From the NCBI RefSeq assembly GCF_000282195.1, contig NZ_AKJT01000035.1:19584-83583 (forward strand): DNA of 64,000 bases, in the 5' to 3' direction. The notes below the pieces were generated by a model that saw nothing but the letters and a program-made list of their open reading frames with translations, was not told where the DNA came from and did not search any database. Position 1 is the first letter of the stretch, and the number at the start of each line of letters is the position of its first letter. Positions 1 through 10,320 of the stretch are shown here, in pieces. Origin of the DNA: Pseudomonas sp. GM18 (GTDB lineage Bacteria > Pseudomonadota > Gammaproteobacteria > Pseudomonadales > Pseudomonadaceae). A program made the translations under genes and the position numbers.

Positions 1-213
1 GTCGTGGCGGTGAACAAGGTCGGCAACGGCAAACTGCTGTTCCTCGACAAGCCGTTCACCTACGAGCCTCTGGCTTTCGGCCTGAAGAAGGGTGACTACG
101 ACAGCCTCAACTTCATCAACAACTTCCTGCACCAGATCCACGAAGACGGCACCTACGATCGCATCCATGACAAGTGGTTCAAAGACACCGCTTGGCTCAA
201 GGACATGGAGTAA
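1..213 (+). CDS. Amino acid ABC transporter substrate-binding protein, C-terminal end (partial)
   Basis: The first 70 codons of the window are the tail of a periplasmic binding protein of the polar amino acid (SBP family 3) type; the start lies upstream of the window. The ending, with FAYGLKKGD-like text (here AFGLKKGDYDSL), INNFLHQIHEDGTYDRIHDKWF and a terminal aromatic/charged stretch, is the usual C-terminal lobe of this family. It is followed by a permease and an ATPase on the same strand, so it should capture an amino acid in the periplasm for that importer. The substrate cannot be read from this fragment. A 110-bp repeat separates it from the permease gene. Confidence 0.85.
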   Translation, partial: VVAVNKVGNGKLLFLDKPFTYEPLAFGLKKGDYDSLNFINNFLHQIHEDGTYDRIHDKWFKDTAWLKDME

Positions 214-227
214 GGCTCGGTCAGATT

Positions 228-337
228 GATCGTTCCCACGCTCTGCGTGGGAATGCCGCCCGGGACGCTCCGCGTTCCTTCGCAAGCGTGACGCAGAGCG
301 TCACTGGATGCATTCCCACGCAGAGCGTGGGAACGAG
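228..337. repeat. 110-bp GATCGTTCCC palindromic repeat, full copy 1
   Basis: The element starts with GATCGTTCCCACGCTCTGCG and ends with the inverted counterpart (GCATTCCCACGC, AGA, GCGTGGGAACG). Each end is itself a hairpin, and the middle holds a further pair of inverted GACGC/GCGTC words. Three other full copies (12076, 20158, 28056) and two collapsed 31-base copies (2049, 45683) lie in the window. This copy sits inside the ABC operon between binding protein and permease, where the hairpins could stabilise the upstream mRNA and lower downstream expression (inference). Its last bases (GAGC instead of GATC) are degenerate. Confidence 0.9.
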
Positions 338-356
338 CGAATCAGAGAAACGTTTA

Positions 357-1316
357 ATGAAACAGAAAAAAGCCCAATGGCCCTGGCACGTATTAACCGT
401 GCTGGTGCTGATCGGCCTGGCCGGTGCGCTGTACTACGCCACCTCGCTGATGTCCTACGAATGGCGCTGGAACCGCGTGCCGCAATACTTCGCCTACCAC
501 GCCGAAGAGTCCCAGCGTGCGGCTGACATCTCCACCGTCAGCGAATTGGTGCGCAAGGGCGGCAAGGCTGAAGTCACCCTGCGCAATGATGCCGGTGATG
601 AGCAGCACCTGACGGTCGACGACAACAGCCTGCAAGTCGCGCAAGGCGATGATGTGGCCGAAGGCGATGTGATCGGTGTGACCCGGCATTGGGCCGCCGG
701 CCCGCTGCTATGGGGCCTGTGGACCACGTTGTGGTTGTCCATGGTGTCTGGCGTGCTTGGTCTGCTGATCGGCCTGGCCACCGGGTTGTGCCGCCTGTCG
801 AACAACCCGACCCTGCGCGACCTCTCGACAATCTACGTCGAGCTGGTGCGCGGTACGCCGCTGCTGGTGCAGATTTTCATTTTCTACTTTTTCATCGGCA
901 CCGTGATGAACCTCTCCCGGGAGTTCGCCGGGATCGCCGCGTTGTCGCTGTTCACCGGTGCCTACGTGGCGGAGATCATCCGTTCTGGCGTGCAGTCCAT
1001 TGCCCGTGGCCAGAACGAAGCGGCGCGCTCCCTCGGTTTGAGCGGTGGCCAGTCGATGCGCCACGTGGTGCTGCCGCAAGCGTTCAAGCGCGTGCTGCCG
1101 CCGCTGGCCGGGCAGTTCATCAGTCTGGTCAAGGACACCTCGTTGGTGTCGGTGATCGCGATAACCGAACTGCTGAAAAGCGGTCGCGAAGTCATCACCA
1201 CCTCGTTCTCGCCGTTCGAAATCCTGTTCTGCGTGGCCGGGCTGTACCTGTTGATCAACCTGCCGCTGTCGAAAATCGCCAGTCGGCTTGAGCGGAGGCT
1301 CGCGCAAAGTGATTGA
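357..1316 (+). CDS. Polar amino acid ABC transporter, inner-membrane permease
   Basis: A 319-residue integral membrane permease of the HisM/GlnP type. Residues about 12-34 form a first membrane segment, followed by a ~75-residue non-membrane stretch, then the permease core with further membrane helices. The ATPase-contact EAA loop is clear ([22 protein letters not shown]). The ATG at 357 is chosen because it gives a positively charged start ([11 protein letters not shown]) just before the first helix; an upstream in-frame extension runs back through the repeat and is not credible. It overlaps or abuts the ATPase gene, and the two form one transporter; substrate unknown. Confidence 0.88.
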   Translation: MKQKKAQWPWHVLTVLVLIGLAGALYYATSLMSYEWRWNRVPQYFAYHAEESQRAADISTVSELVRKGGKAEVTLRNDAGDEQHLTVDDNSLQVAQGDDVAEGDVIGVTRHWAAGPLLWGLWTTLWLSMVSGVLGLLIGLATGLCRLSNNPTLRDLSTIYVELVRGTPLLVQIFIFYFFIGTVMNLSREFAGIAALSLFTGAYVAEIIRSGVQSIARGQNEAARSLGLSGGQSMRHVVLPQAFKRVLPPLAGQFISLVKDTSLVSVIAITELLKSGREVITTSFSPFEILFCVAGLYLLINLPLSKIASRLERRLAQSD

Positions 1317-2043
1317 AGTCCGCGATCTGATAAAAGTCTTCGACACCCGCGGCCAGGTGGTTCGCGCGGTAGATAACGTCACCACCCAAGTGGCGAAGGG
1401 CGAAGTATTGGTGGTGATCGGCCCGTCCGGTTCCGGCAAATCGACCTTTCTGCGCTGCCTGAATGGCCTGGAAGCGTTCGACTCCGGCTCGGTGAGCATC
1501 GACGGCTTACAACTGGCCGACCCGAAAACCGACGTCAACGCCTACCGCCGCGAAGTCGGCATGGTGTTCCAGCATTTCAACCTGTTCCCGCACATGACCG
1601 TGCTGGAAAACCTCTGCCTGGCCCAGAAAGTCGTGCGCAAGCGCGGCAAGAAGGAGCGCGAGGCCAAGGCCATGGTGTTGCTGGAAAAGGTCGGCATCGC
1701 TCAGAAGGCCCACGAGTTTCCATCGCGCCTGTCAGGTGGTCAGCAACAGCGCGTGGCCATCGCCCGAGCATTGGCGATGGAGCCGAAGGTCATGCTGTTC
1801 GATGAGCCGACATCGGCGCTCGACCCGGAAATGGTCGGTGAAGTGCTGGATGTGATGAAGACCTTGGCCGTGGAAGGCATGACCATGGTTTGCGTCACCC
1901 ACGAAATGGGCTTCGCCCGGGAAGTGGCGGATCGGGTGCTGTTCTTCGATCACGGCAAATTGCTGGAAGACGCCTCACCGGCCGAGTTCTTCGATGCGCC
2001 GAAGGATCCGCGTGCGCAGGCGTTTTTGCGGCAGGTTCTCTAA
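1288..2043 (+). CDS. Polar amino acid ABC transporter, ATP-binding subunit
   Basis: A cytoplasmic ABC ATPase that powers the adjacent permease. Walker A (GPSGSGKST), the Q-loop ([12 protein letters not shown]), the signature (LSGGQQQR), Walker B ([13 protein letters not shown]) and the H-loop histidine (CVTHEMGFA) are all intact, with the typical GlnQ/HisP family length of about 250 residues. No ATG lies at the start: TTG at 1288 overlaps the permease by 29 bases, while GTG at 1309 has a GGAGG at 1294-1298 and gives [12 protein letters not shown], the usual family beginning. The GTG may be the true start. A perfect hairpin follows the stop. Confidence 0.92.
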   Translation: MSGGSRKVIEVRDLIKVFDTRGQVVRAVDNVTTQVAKGEVLVVIGPSGSGKSTFLRCLNGLEAFDSGSVSIDGLQLADPKTDVNAYRREVGMVFQHFNLFPHMTVLENLCLAQKVVRKRGKKEREAKAMVLLEKVGIAQKAHEFPSRLSGGQQQRVAIARALAMEPKVMLFDEPTSALDPEMVGEVLDVMKTLAVEGMTMVCVTHEMGFAREVADRVLFFDHGKLLEDASPAEFFDAPKDPRAQAFLRQVL

Positions 2044-2048
2044 CCTAT

Positions 2049-2079
2049 GATCGTTCCCACGCAGAGCGTGGGAACGATC
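2049..2079. repeat. 31-bp perfect palindrome, collapsed GATCGTTCCC repeat
   Basis: A 14-bp perfect inverted repeat (GATCGTTCCCACGC) around a 3-base AGA loop. It equals the first 14 and last 17 bases of the 110-bp repeat joined directly, so it looks like an internal deletion product. It lies between the convergent ABC ATPase and chemoreceptor genes and could work as a two-way transcription or RNA-decay barrier, although no T tract follows. Confidence 0.9.
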
Positions 2080-2090
2080 AGTCCGGCCGA

Positions 2091-4007
2091 TTAAACCTTG
2101 AATCGTCCCACCAGCATCTGCAAATGCGTCCCCAATCGCGCCAGCTCGACGCTGGAGGCTGCGGTCTCTTCACTCGCAGCCGAGGTCTGCTCGGACACGT
2201 CACGCACGTTCAATACGCTACGGTTGATCTCTTCAGCCACCGCGCTCTGTTGCTCGGCGGCAGCGGCGATCTGCTGGTTCATCGACTGGATCGCCGACAC
2301 GGTACGGGTGATGCTTTCCAGCGAGCCACCGGCACGGCGGGTCAGTTCGACGCTGCTGTCGGTCAGGCTGCGGCTGTTGTCCATGATGGTCGCGACTTGC
2401 TGAGTGCCGGTTTGCAGGCCAACGATCAGCTCTTCGATTTCTTCGGTGGACTTCTGGGTACGCTGGGCCAGGCTGCGGACTTCGTCGGCGACTACCGCAA
2501 AACCGCGACCGGCCTCACCGGCGCGGGCGGCTTCGATGGCGGCGTTGAGCGCCAGCAGGTTGGTTTGCTGGGCCACCGATTTGATCACGTCGAGCACGCT
2601 GCCGATCTTGTCGCTCTCGCGCTTCAGGTCGCCCATGGCGGCCGTGGAGTTACCGACTTCGAGGGCCAGGCGTTCGATCTGGGCGATGGCCTCGCCGACC
2701 ACCCTGTCACCCTCGCGGGCCTGCTGGTCGGCGGCGACGGCGGCTTCGGACGCTTCCTCGGCATTGCGCGCGACTTCCTGCACGGTGGCGGTCATTTCGT
2801 GCATGGCGGTGGCCACTTGATCGGTTTCGACCTTCTGACTGTTGACCCCGGCGCTGGTCTGCTCGGTAACGGCAGACAGTTCTTCAGCGGCGCTGGCGAT
2901 TTGGGTCACGCCGTCGCTGATGCCGCCGATCAGTTCCCGCAGGCCCAGGGTCATGCTCTGCATGGCGCGCTGTAGCTGGCCCAGTTCGTCCTGGCGTTCG
3001 GAAATCAGGTTATGGCTCAGGTCGCCCGCCGCGACACGCTCGGCCACTTTGAGGGTTTGGCTCAGGGGAATGACGATCTGCCGGGTGATGGCCCAGGCCG
3101 CGAACAGACCAAAAGCCGACGCCAGGACGGTGGCCATCAGCAGCAGGTTTTTGGCGTGCGCCGTATCGGCGTCACGCACGGCGGTTTGCGAGGTGGTGAG
3201 CTTTTTGCTGACGTCGAACAGAATGTCGCCCTGAGCGCTCATGCGTTTGAAGGCGGCAGCGCTGACGACCTGGGAGTCACGGAACTGACTGACAGCCGCG
3301 CGATAGGCTTTTAGCGAGTCGGTCGCCTGTTGCAGGTTGGCGATGTGTTGCTCCGGCAGTTTGGACGGCAGGCTTTCGAGGTTTTTCAGGGCGTTGTCGA
3401 TGGCGTCCAGCGCTGGCTGCTCGGCCTCGGGTTTGCCGCTGTAGGTGTAACCGCGGACCTGGAAGCGCGCTTGCTGAATCAGTTTACTCAGGTCGATCAC
3501 ACTGTTGAACTGGGTGACGCTGTCGCCCTGCAGCATGGATTTTTCGACTTCAGCGACGCGGGCCACGGCGTTATCGGCGGTGGCGCCCAGTTTGCTGCGA
3601 GCATCTTCGCGAGTGGCGGTGGCCTGGGTCAGGTCGGCGAAGGCGCGTTTGTACTCGCTGACGGCGGCCACTTGCTGGTCGATCAATGCCACGTCGTCAG
3701 GTTGTTCGATCAGCGTGCGAGCGGTTTTCAGGCCGCTATCGAGTTTGCCGATCAGCTCGTTGACGGCGCCCGGGCCTTGTTCGCCACGGCGCATGTCGTA
3801 GTCCAGACGGGCCAGGCGCAGGTCTTTGGTCAGCTCATTGAGGCTGGAAATAAACCCGAGGGTGTCGCCACGGCTGATCACACCGCTCAGGCCGGTCCAG
3901 CCGGTGAAGGTGATCAACAAGGTCAGAAGCAGCACCAGACCGAAGCCGACACCCAGTTTGCGATTGACGCTTACGTTTCCCAGTTTCTCGGCTAGCCAAC
4001 GGTACAT
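2091..4007 (-). CDS. Methyl-accepting chemotaxis protein, HBM sensor type
   Basis: A 638-residue transmembrane chemoreceptor. Membrane segments lie at about residues 17-38 and 287-308. The ~250-residue helical periplasmic region between them is the length and character of the helical bimodular (HBM) domain known from McpS of P. putida, which binds organic acids. A HAMP domain follows (about 309-362), then a long signalling coiled coil with the conserved tip ([15 protein letters not shown]). It would sense a ligand outside the membrane and control CheA. The gene is alone, convergent with the ABC genes. RBS AGGGGAG precedes the ATG. The ligand is not predictable from sequence alone. Confidence 0.9.
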   Translation of the reverse strand: MYRWLAEKLGNVSVNRKLGVGFGLVLLLTLLITFTGWTGLSGVISRGDTLGFISSLNELTKDLRLARLDYDMRRGEQGPGAVNELIGKLDSGLKTARTLIEQPDDVALIDQQVAAVSEYKRAFADLTQATATREDARSKLGATADNAVARVAEVEKSMLQGDSVTQFNSVIDLSKLIQQARFQVRGYTYSGKPEAEQPALDAIDNALKNLESLPSKLPEQHIANLQQATDSLKAYRAAVSQFRDSQVVSAAAFKRMSAQGDILFDVSKKLTTSQTAVRDADTAHAKNLLLMATVLASAFGLFAAWAITRQIVIPLSQTLKVAERVAAGDLSHNLISERQDELGQLQRAMQSMTLGLRELIGGISDGVTQIASAAEELSAVTEQTSAGVNSQKVETDQVATAMHEMTATVQEVARNAEEASEAAVAADQQAREGDRVVGEAIAQIERLALEVGNSTAAMGDLKRESDKIGSVLDVIKSVAQQTNLLALNAAIEAARAGEAGRGFAVVADEVRSLAQRTQKSTEEIEELIVGLQTGTQQVATIMDNSRSLTDSSVELTRRAGGSLESITRTVSAIQSMNQQIAAAAEQQSAVAEEINRSVLNVRDVSEQTSAASEETAASSVELARLGTHLQMLVGRFKV

Positions 4008-4049
4008 GCTGCAACTCCCCTCGGACCATTAATCGGTTTTATGGGGACT

Positions 4050-4076
4050 GTATCGGCAGGCAGGCTGGAACCTGTA
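4050..4076 (-). promoter_or_regulatory. Candidate sigma-28 (FliA) promoter of the chemoreceptor gene
   Basis: On the minus strand TACA, 15 bases, then GCCGATAC, close to the flagellar sigma consensus TAAA-N15-GCCGATAA, 43 bases before the chemoreceptor start. One mismatch in each box. Chemoreceptor genes are often FliA-dependent, which supports the reading. Confidence 0.4.
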
Positions 4077-4113
4077 GGCGAGCAAACACTTGTGGCGAGG
4101 GTAAGTGTCTGGG

Positions 4114-4821
4114 TTAGAACAAGCGCGAGAGCAGCGCGGTGACAGCGGTTTCGACCCGCAGGATGCGCTCGCCGAGCTGGACCGGTTGCAGGCCGGCCTT
4201 GGCCAGCAGGTCGATTTCGTAGGGAATCCAACCACCTTCGGGGCCGATGGCCAGGGTTACCGGCTCGTCCAGGCCACGAGGGCAGGGCGGGTAGTTGCCG
4301 GGATGGCCGACGAGACCGAGGGTGCCTTCGGTAATCGCCGGCAGGCGATCTTCGACAAAAGGCTTGAAGCGCTTCTCGATGACGATCTCCGGCAGCACGC
4401 TATCCCGGGCCTGTTCCAGGCCGAGGATCAACTGCTCGCGAATCGCTTCAGGTTCGAGGAACGGGGTTTGCCAGAAGCTCTTCTCGACGCGATAGCTGTT
4501 CACCAGCACGATTCGCGGCACACCCATGGCGGCCACGGTCTGGAACACCCTGCGGAGCATTTTCGGGCGTGGCAGGGCCAACACCAGGGTCAGTGGCAGC
4601 TTGGTCGGTGGCGGTTGATCGAGGGTGACGCGCAACTCGGCTTCGTCAGCGTCCAGGCGCAGTACTTCGGCGGCACCCATCAGCCCGCCGATACGCCCGA
4701 CGCGCATGCTGTCACCCACTTCACAGCGGTGGACTTCCTGCATGTGAGTCAAGCGGCGATCGCGCAGGATCGCCCGGTCGGCCGCAATGAAGTCGGCCTC
4801 CTCGAGGAGCAGCAGGTTCAC
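4114..4821 (-). CDS. rsmE: 16S rRNA (uracil1498-N3)-methyltransferase
   Basis: A 235-residue SPOUT-class methyltransferase that methylates U1498 of 16S rRNA using SAM. The N-terminal PUA-like part (about 1-70) and C-terminal knot are in order. The diagnostic LAIGPEGGW motif and the closing [16 protein letters not shown] stretch of the SAM-binding knot are present. Translation begins with GTG, overlapping the tatC stop codon (GTGA), so the gene is coupled to the tat operon although its function is unrelated. The length matches the family. Confidence 0.95.
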   Translation of the reverse strand: MNLLLLEEADFIAADRAILRDRRLTHMQEVHRCEVGDSMRVGRIGGLMGAAEVLRLDADEAELRVTLDQPPPTKLPLTLVLALPRPKMLRRVFQTVAAMGVPRIVLVNSYRVEKSFWQTPFLEPEAIREQLILGLEQARDSVLPEIVIEKRFKPFVEDRLPAITEGTLGLVGHPGNYPPCPRGLDEPVTLAIGPEGGWIPYEIDLLAKAGLQPVQLGERILRVETAVTALLSRLF

Positions 4822-5612
4822 GCTTGGGTCGCTGGCGGCTGGTCGTTGTGATCGTCAGCCGGTTTTTCGTCCGGGTGCTCGCCGCGCTTGCTGATCAGGC
4901 CGCCGAACAGGACGCCGATCTCGAACAGCAACCACATCGGTACGGCCAACAGCGTCTGCGAGAAGATGTCTGGCGGGGTCAGGATCATGCCGACCACGAA
5001 GCAGCCGATGACCACGTACGGACGGATTTTCTTCAGGTAAGTGACGTTGACCACGCCGATCCACACCAGCAGCACCACGGCCACCGGGATTTCGAACGCC
5101 ACACCGAAGGCGAAGAACAGTGTCATGACGAAATCGAGGTAGCTGGTGATGTCGGTCATCATTTCCACGCCGGCCGGGGTGGCAGCGGCGAAGAACTTGA
5201 AGATCAGCGGGAACACCAGGAAATAGGCGAAGGCCATGCCGGTGTAGAACAGCAGGATGCTGGAGACCAGCAACGGCACGGCGATGCGCTTCTCATGCTT
5301 GTACAGGCCTGGCGCGATGAAACCCCAGATCTGATGCAGGATCACCGGGATTGCCAGGAACAGCGAGACCATCATGGTCAGCTTCAGCGGCGTCAGGAAC
5401 GGCGACGACACGTCAGTGGCAATCATCGTCGCGCCGGCCGGCAGGTACTGGCGCAGCGGCGTGGAGACGAAGGTGTAAATCTGCTGGGTGAAGGCGAACA
5501 ACCCGGCGAAGATAATGAAAATCGCCGCTACACAGCGCAGCAGACGGGTGCGCAGCTCGGTGAGGTGCGAAACCAGCGGCATGTGCTGGTCGTTTTCGGG
5601 GAGATCGCTCAT
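4818..5612 (-). CDS. tatC: Sec-independent protein translocase subunit TatC
   Basis: The 264-residue polytopic core of the twin-arginine translocase, which recognises RR signal peptides with TatB. The N-terminal cytoplasmic motif ([15 protein letters not shown]) that binds the signal peptide and six membrane segments are visible. The charged C-terminal tail is cytoplasmic. Its ATG overlaps the tatB stop (ATGA), as expected for a tatABC operon. Confidence 0.97.
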   Translation of the reverse strand: MSDLPENDQHMPLVSHLTELRTRLLRCVAAIFIIFAGLFAFTQQIYTFVSTPLRQYLPAGATMIATDVSSPFLTPLKLTMMVSLFLAIPVILHQIWGFIAPGLYKHEKRIAVPLLVSSILLFYTGMAFAYFLVFPLIFKFFAAATPAGVEMMTDITSYLDFVMTLFFAFGVAFEIPVAVVLLVWIGVVNVTYLKKIRPYVVIGCFVVGMILTPPDIFSQTLLAVPMWLLFEIGVLFGGLISKRGEHPDEKPADDHNDQPPATQA

Positions 5613-6040
5613 GGGGCTCGCGGTGGCAATGTTGGGTCATGAGGGGCTGGCGCAACAGGCGCAGCCGCAGGCGGTACAGGCTCTACTGGAATGGCATGTG
5701 CAGGTTCAGCGGCTGTAACCGCCGGCGTAACTTCAGCCGCTGGTGCATGAATCGTCGGCGTCGCTACAGGTTCCACCGGTGTTGGCTCCTGCTGAGTCGG
5801 CGTGAAAATCTTCCGCGCCTCCTGCTCCAGGGACAGAATGTGCTCGTTGTGCAGTTGCCGGCGAATCTCGTCGGCACCGATTTCACGTTCAACTTCCTGT
5901 TTGATCGCGTTGAAACTGCGCTTCAGCCGCCCGACCCACAGGCCGGCGGTGCGCGCAGCACCCGGCAGGCGCTCGGGGCCCAGCACCAGCAGGGCGACGA
6001 GGCCGACGAGCAGCAGTTCAGAGAAGCTGATACCAAACAT
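5609..6040 (-). CDS. tatB: Sec-independent protein translocase subunit TatB
   Basis: A 143-residue protein with one N-terminal membrane helix ([21 protein letters not shown]), the conserved E in FSELL and the LGPERLP hinge, an amphipathic helix, and then a Pro/Ala/Thr-rich tail of about 60 residues. TatB forms the receptor complex with TatC. It sits between tatA and tatC. The low-complexity tail is usual in Pseudomonas TatB. Confidence 0.96.
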   Translation of the reverse strand: MFGISFSELLLVGLVALLVLGPERLPGAARTAGLWVGRLKRSFNAIKQEVEREIGADEIRRQLHNEHILSLEQEARKIFTPTQQEPTPVEPVATPTIHAPAAEVTPAVTAAEPAHAIPVEPVPPAAAPVAPAPHDPTLPPRAP

Positions 6041-6050
6041 TAGTCAGTGC

Positions 6051-6329
6051 TCACGAGTCTTTGCGGATCGGCTCTTCGACTTTTTGCGCCTGCACGTCGA
6101 TGGTGTGCGGCGGGTTCACAGACGTTGTGGCCTGTGGCTGGCTTGGCGGAACCGGTTGGGCCGGAGTCGCTGTCGGGTCGGCCGGTTTTTCTTCGTCGTT
6201 CATGGCCTTGCGAAAGCCCTTGATCGACTCGCCCACGTCAGTGCCGAGGTTTTTCAGTTTCTTGGTGCCGAACACCAGCACTACGACAACCAGGATGACG
6301 ATCCAGTGTTTCCAGTCAAAAATGCCCAT
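6051..6329 (-). CDS. tatA: Sec-independent protein translocase subunit TatA
   Basis: A 92-residue pore-forming subunit of the twin-arginine translocase. It has a short N-terminal helix ([21 protein letters not shown]), the hinge [14 protein letters not shown] and an amphipathic helix, followed by a Pro-rich tail. The FG-T-KKL pattern separates it from TatB. It is the first gene of tatABC and starts 24 bases after hisE, so it is probably cotranscribed with the histidine genes. Confidence 0.96.
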   Translation of the reverse strand: MGIFDWKHWIVILVVVVLVFGTKKLKNLGTDVGESIKGFRKAMNDEEKPADPTATPAQPVPPSQPQATTSVNPPHTIDVQAQKVEEPIRKDS

Positions 6330-6353
6330 GTTGCGTTCCTCTCTAATAATTAT

Positions 6354-6686
6354 TCAGGCGGACGGGCGCGAGGCTTTCTCGGCGTGTCCGGACAGACCGA
6401 AGCGACGGTCCAGTTCATCGAGCACAGCCTGTGGATGTTGCCCCAACTGGGCAAGCATGACCATGCTGTGGAACCACAGGTCGGCGGTCTCGTAGATCAC
6501 ATCGCTGCAGTCACCGCTGATGGCGGCATCCTTGGCGGCAATGATGGTTTCGACCGACTCTTCGCCGACCTTTTCCAGAATCTTGTTCAAGCCTTTGTGG
6601 TACAGGCTGGCGACGTACGAGCTGTCGGCGGCGGCGCCTTTGCGCTCTTCCAACACCAGGGCCAGGCGGGTCAGGGTGTCACTCAT
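6354..6686 (-). CDS. hisE: Phosphoribosyl-ATP pyrophosphatase
   Basis: A 110-residue MazG-like enzyme that removes pyrophosphate from phosphoribosyl-ATP, the second step of histidine synthesis. The helical core has the metal-binding EE-x-x-D signatures ([15 protein letters not shown] and [13 protein letters not shown]). As in other pseudomonads it is a separate gene rather than the C-terminal half of a HisIE fusion. It overlaps hisI by 8 bases, so the two consecutive pathway enzymes are made together. Confidence 0.96.
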   Translation of the reverse strand: MSDTLTRLALVLEERKGAAADSSYVASLYHKGLNKILEKVGEESVETIIAAKDAAISGDCSDVIYETADLWFHSMVMLAQLGQHPQAVLDELDRRFGLSGHAEKASRPSA

Positions 6687-7080
6687 GAGTATGTCCTGCG
6701 GAATAGATAGCGTGCGGGTCTTTGAGCACCGGGTCGACGGTTTTCCAGTCGCCGTTCTCGAAGACGCGGTAGAAGCAGCTCTGACGACCGGTATGGCAGG
6801 CGATGTCGCCGATCTGCTCGACCATCAGGATGATCACGTCAGCGTCACAGTCCAGGCGCATCTCATGCAGGGTTTGCACGTGGCCGGACTCTTCGCCCTT
6901 GCGCCACAGCTTGCCACGGGAACGTGACCAGTAAATGGCACGGTTCTCGGCGGCGGTCAATTGCAGTGCTTCGCGGTTCATCCAGGCCATCATCAGGACG
7001 CGTCCGGTCTTGTGATCCTGGGCAATCGCGGGCACCAGGCCATCGGCGTCCCACTTGATCTCGTCCAGCCAGTTTTTCAT
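6679..7080 (-). CDS. hisI: Phosphoribosyl-AMP cyclohydrolase
   Basis: A 133-residue metalloenzyme that opens the adenine ring of phosphoribosyl-AMP, the third step of histidine synthesis. It shows the metal/zinc ligands in DCDADVIIL and [10 protein letters not shown] and the [10 protein letters not shown] segment typical of the family. The gene overlaps hisE and follows ubiB by 91 bases. Confidence 0.96.
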   Translation of the reverse strand: MKNWLDEIKWDADGLVPAIAQDHKTGRVLMMAWMNREALQLTAAENRAIYWSRSRGKLWRKGEESGHVQTLHEMRLDCDADVIILMVEQIGDIACHTGRQSCFYRVFENGDWKTVDPVLKDPHAIYSAGHTHE

Positions 7081-7171
7081 CTTCGACTCCGACAGCGGGC
7101 TCTACTTCAATAGTTGAGGCCAATGTTCAAATTCAGCGTTCAAACAGTGTGCCAGCCGATGATCCAACTGG

Positions 7172-8776
7172 CTATCGGCGAACGACCAGATACAAGCCGA
7201 TCGCCACCATGATTCCGGCGGGCCAATGCCCCAGTTCGTGTAACGGGCCACCGGCGGCGAGTATCGTGCCACCCGCCAGATGAGCGGTACCGAGCAGGCG
7301 CAGGAACACGTCGTCCTTGCGCCGGTGCCACGGCGGCGGCGGGTCGTTGGCGTGGGGTTGGGACATGCGCTCGAGCAGGTCGCGGGCCATGTTGGCCAGG
7401 TGCGGGATCTGCTCGAACTGGCTCTGCACATTGCCCAGCAAGGCTTTGGGGCTGACGCGCTCGCGCATCCAGCGTTCGAGGAACGGCTGGGCGGTGTTCC
7501 ACAGATCGAGGTCCGGGTACAACTGACGGCCCAGGCCTTCGATGTTCAACAGGGTTTTTTGCAGCAAGACCAACTGCGGCTGCACTTCCATGTTGAAGCG
7601 TCGAGCAGTCTGGAACAGGCGCATCAGCACCTGACCGAAGGAAATATCTTTTAACGGTTTTTCGAAGATCGGCTCGCACACCGTGCGGATCGCCGCTTCG
7701 AATTCGTTGAGTTTGGTTTCCGCCGGTACCCAGCCCGAGTCGATGTGCAACTGCGCGACACGCCGGTAATCACGCTTGAAGAACGCGAACAGGTTGCGCG
7801 CCAGATAGTCCTGGTCTTCCGGGGTCAGGCTGCCGACGATGCCGCAGTCGATAGCGATGTACTGCGGGCTCCACGGCTGCACGGTGCTGACGAAGATGTT
7901 GCCGGGGTGCATGTCTGCGTGGAAGAAGCTGTCGCGGAACACCTGGGTGAAGAAGATCTCCACACCACGCTCGGCGAGCATTTTCATGTCGGTGCGCTGG
8001 TCAGCCAGGGTCGCGAGGTCGGTGACCTGAATCCCGTAGATGCGCTCCATCACCAGTACTTTCGGCCGACACCAGTCCCAATAGACTTGCGGCACATACA
8101 GCAGAGGCGAACCGTCGAAGTTGCGCTTCAACTGGCTGGCGTTGGCCGCCTCGCGCAGCAGGTCGAGTTCGTCGTAGATGGTTTTTTCGTAGTCGCTGAC
8201 CACGTCCACCGGGTGCAGCAGACGGGCATCGGCCGAGAGTTTTTCCGCGGCGCGGGCAAGAATGAACAGCCACGCCAGGTCTTGGGCGATGACCGGTTTC
8301 AGGCCCGGGCGAATCACTTTGACCACCACTTCTTCACCGGTTTTCAGCTGCGCGGCGTGCACCTGTGCCACCGAGGCGGAGGCCAGTGGTTCGACGTCGA
8401 AACGGCTGAACACTTCACTGATTTTTTTGCCAAGCTGCTCTTCGATCAGTCGGACGGATACTTGCGAGTCGAATGGCGGCACGCGGTCCTGCAACATCAT
8501 CAGCTCATCGGCGATGTCTTCGGGCAGCAGGTCGCGGCGCGTCGAAAGAATCTGGCCGAACTTGATGAAAATCGGCCCAAGGTCCTGCAACGCCAGGCGC
8601 AATCGTGCGCCACGGCTCAGGTCCAGGGGCTTGCGCGGGAACCAGCGCCATGGCAAGGCATAGCGCAGCGCCAGCAGAAACCAGGGCAATGGCAGGGCGA
8701 ACAGCAGGTCATCGAGGCGGTAGCGGATCACAACGCGCTGGATGCGCAACAAACGGCGGACGGCAAGCAGCTTCAT
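7172..8776 (-). CDS. ubiB: Ubiquinone biosynthesis atypical kinase UbiB
   Basis: A 534-residue protein of the ABC1/ADCK/UbiB atypical kinase family needed for ubiquinone synthesis. The family KxGQ motif ([11 protein letters not shown]), a modified nucleotide-binding Ala-rich loop ([11 protein letters not shown]), the catalytic-loop region [12 protein letters not shown] and the metal-binding DCG are in order. The C-terminus has two hydrophobic segments that anchor it in the membrane. Its ATG overlaps the ubiJ stop by 4 bases, forming a ubiE-ubiJ-ubiB unit. Confidence 0.96.
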   Translation of the reverse strand: MKLLAVRRLLRIQRVVIRYRLDDLLFALPLPWFLLALRYALPWRWFPRKPLDLSRGARLRLALQDLGPIFIKFGQILSTRRDLLPEDIADELMMLQDRVPPFDSQVSVRLIEEQLGKKISEVFSRFDVEPLASASVAQVHAAQLKTGEEVVVKVIRPGLKPVIAQDLAWLFILARAAEKLSADARLLHPVDVVSDYEKTIYDELDLLREAANASQLKRNFDGSPLLYVPQVYWDWCRPKVLVMERIYGIQVTDLATLADQRTDMKMLAERGVEIFFTQVFRDSFFHADMHPGNIFVSTVQPWSPQYIAIDCGIVGSLTPEDQDYLARNLFAFFKRDYRRVAQLHIDSGWVPAETKLNEFEAAIRTVCEPIFEKPLKDISFGQVLMRLFQTARRFNMEVQPQLVLLQKTLLNIEGLGRQLYPDLDLWNTAQPFLERWMRERVSPKALLGNVQSQFEQIPHLANMARDLLERMSQPHANDPPPPWHRRKDDVFLRLLGTAHLAGGTILAAGGPLHELGHWPAGIMVAIGLYLVVRR

Positions 8777-9396
8777 GCGTTATCGCTTGGGTCGAGGGAT
8801 CGGGAAAGGCGCTCGAAACGCGCCTCGAGTCGTTCCAGATCGAGCTTGATCTGGTCCAGTTCGCTGAAACGGGCTTCGGCTTCGCGCTGACCGACGAGGG
8901 TGCGCGATTCTTCGGCCAGGTACTCGCCCAGGTTCTGGTTGAGGCTGGCGAACCCTTGCTGATACCAGCGTGCGCGACTGCGCAGGTGACCGCCAACCAG
9001 TTGTGTGGCCACAGGTCCCAGCCAGCGCGAGAGTTCGTACTCCCAGTCCAGTTCGAGGTCCTGCAGGATCGCCGCCAGCTCCAGCAGCACGCCGCTGTCG
9101 CCGTCGAGTTCGACTTCCGGGCCATGCAGCACGGAAGTCTTGTCTTTGCTCGTCGCCAGTTTCAGCAGGCTTGAGGCTGGTGCGCGCAAGGTGCAGTCGG
9201 CACCGGTTTCCCAGTGGGACGCCAGCATCAGGCCTTCGTCGCTGGGCAGGATGAACAATTGCAGCGCCGGGCTGCGGCAGTCGACGGCAATCACCTTGCC
9301 ACTCAAGTGCGCCAGCCGCGGCAGCGCCGTGCTGTCGAGACGCAGCACCCGGTTCAGACCGAGTTCAACGCTGGCGAGCAGGCCGGCCAGCAACAT
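8773..9396 (-). CDS. ubiJ: Ubiquinone biosynthesis accessory factor UbiJ (SCP2 domain)
   Basis: A 207-residue cytoplasmic protein with an N-terminal sterol-carrier-like (SCP2) lipid-binding domain (about 10-110) and a C-terminal charged coiled coil. In E. coli, UbiJ helps assemble the soluble complex of ubiquinone enzymes. Its position between ubiE and ubiB, overlapping both (1 and 4 bases), is the conserved arrangement and the main support for the name. Confidence 0.93.
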   Translation of the reverse strand: MLLAGLLASVELGLNRVLRLDSTALPRLAHLSGKVIAVDCRSPALQLFILPSDEGLMLASHWETGADCTLRAPASSLLKLATSKDKTSVLHGPEVELDGDSGVLLELAAILQDLELDWEYELSRWLGPVATQLVGGHLRSRARWYQQGFASLNQNLGEYLAEESRTLVGQREAEARFSELDQIKLDLERLEARFERLSRSLDPSDNA

Positions 9397-10166
9397 CAGG
9401 GTTTGATGCCGCGGTGCAGGGCGACGATGCCTGCGGTCATGTTGTGGTAGGTCACGCGGTCGAAACCGGCCTCGACCATCATCGACTTCAGGGTTTCCTG
9501 ATTCGGGTGCATGCGGATCGATTCGGCCAGGTAGCGATAGCTTTCCGAATCATTGGTGATCAGCTTGCCCATCAACGGCATGAAGGCGAACGAATAGGCA
9601 TCGTAGGCTTTGGACATCAGTGCGTTGGTGGGCTTGGAGAACTCCAGCACCAGCAGGCGACCGCCGGGCTTGAGCACGCGCAGCATCGAGCGCAGGGCGT
9701 CTTCTTTATGCGTCACGTTGCGCAGGCCGAAAGCGATGGTCACGCAATCGAAGTGGTTGTCCGGGAACGGCAGCTTTTCAGCGTCGGCCTGGACGAATTC
9801 GACGTTGCCGGACACACCCAGATCCAGCAGGCGGTCACGACCGACCTTGAGCATGGATTCGTTGATGTCGGCCAACACTACCTGACCAGTCGGTCCCACA
9901 AGATGCGAAAACTTTTTGGTCAGGTCGCCGGTGCCGCCGGCGATGTCCAGCACGCGGTTACCGGCACGCACGCCCGACAGTTCGATTGCGAAACGCTTCC
10001 ACAGGCGGTGCATGCCGCCCGACAGGAGGTCGTTCATCAAGTCGTACTTGGCGGCTACCGAGTGGAAAACCTCAGCGACTTTTTCCGCTTTCTGGCTTTC
10101 CGGAACGTTTTTGAAGCCGAAGTGAGTGGTGGGTTCGGCATCGCTGCCTTTGCGCTGATCAGTCAT
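9396..10166 (-). CDS. ubiE: Demethylmenaquinone/ubiquinone C-methyltransferase UbiE
   Basis: A 256-residue class I SAM methyltransferase that methylates the quinone ring. The SAM-binding motif ([15 protein letters not shown]) and the family signatures [17 protein letters not shown] and [13 protein letters not shown] are present. The ATG at 10166 ([21 protein letters not shown]) is preferred; an in-frame extension upstream to 10229 has no family resemblance. First gene of the ubiE-ubiJ-ubiB unit. Confidence 0.96.
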   Translation of the reverse strand: MTDQRKGSDAEPTTHFGFKNVPESQKAEKVAEVFHSVAAKYDLMNDLLSGGMHRLWKRFAIELSGVRAGNRVLDIAGGTGDLTKKFSHLVGPTGQVVLADINESMLKVGRDRLLDLGVSGNVEFVQADAEKLPFPDNHFDCVTIAFGLRNVTHKEDALRSMLRVLKPGGRLLVLEFSKPTNALMSKAYDAYSFAFMPLMGKLITNDSESYRYLAESIRMHPNQETLKSMMVEAGFDRVTYHNMTAGIVALHRGIKP

Positions 10167-10320
10167 ATCGCTGTCACCAAAATAGAATGCGGGACATTCT
10201 AATCCCGGTGGCCTGCTTTGTCTTGGCAAGGCTGAAGGTAAGATATAGAGAAACCGGGACGTTTTGACGCAGTAACGGTCAAGATGCTTCAGGAAGTGTC
10301 CATAAAGCAGGAGTCATTCG

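Noticed and set aside
228..337. GATCGTTCCC repeats as a CRISPR array
   Set aside because: Copies are single, far apart, palindromic and without regular spacers; no cas genes are seen.
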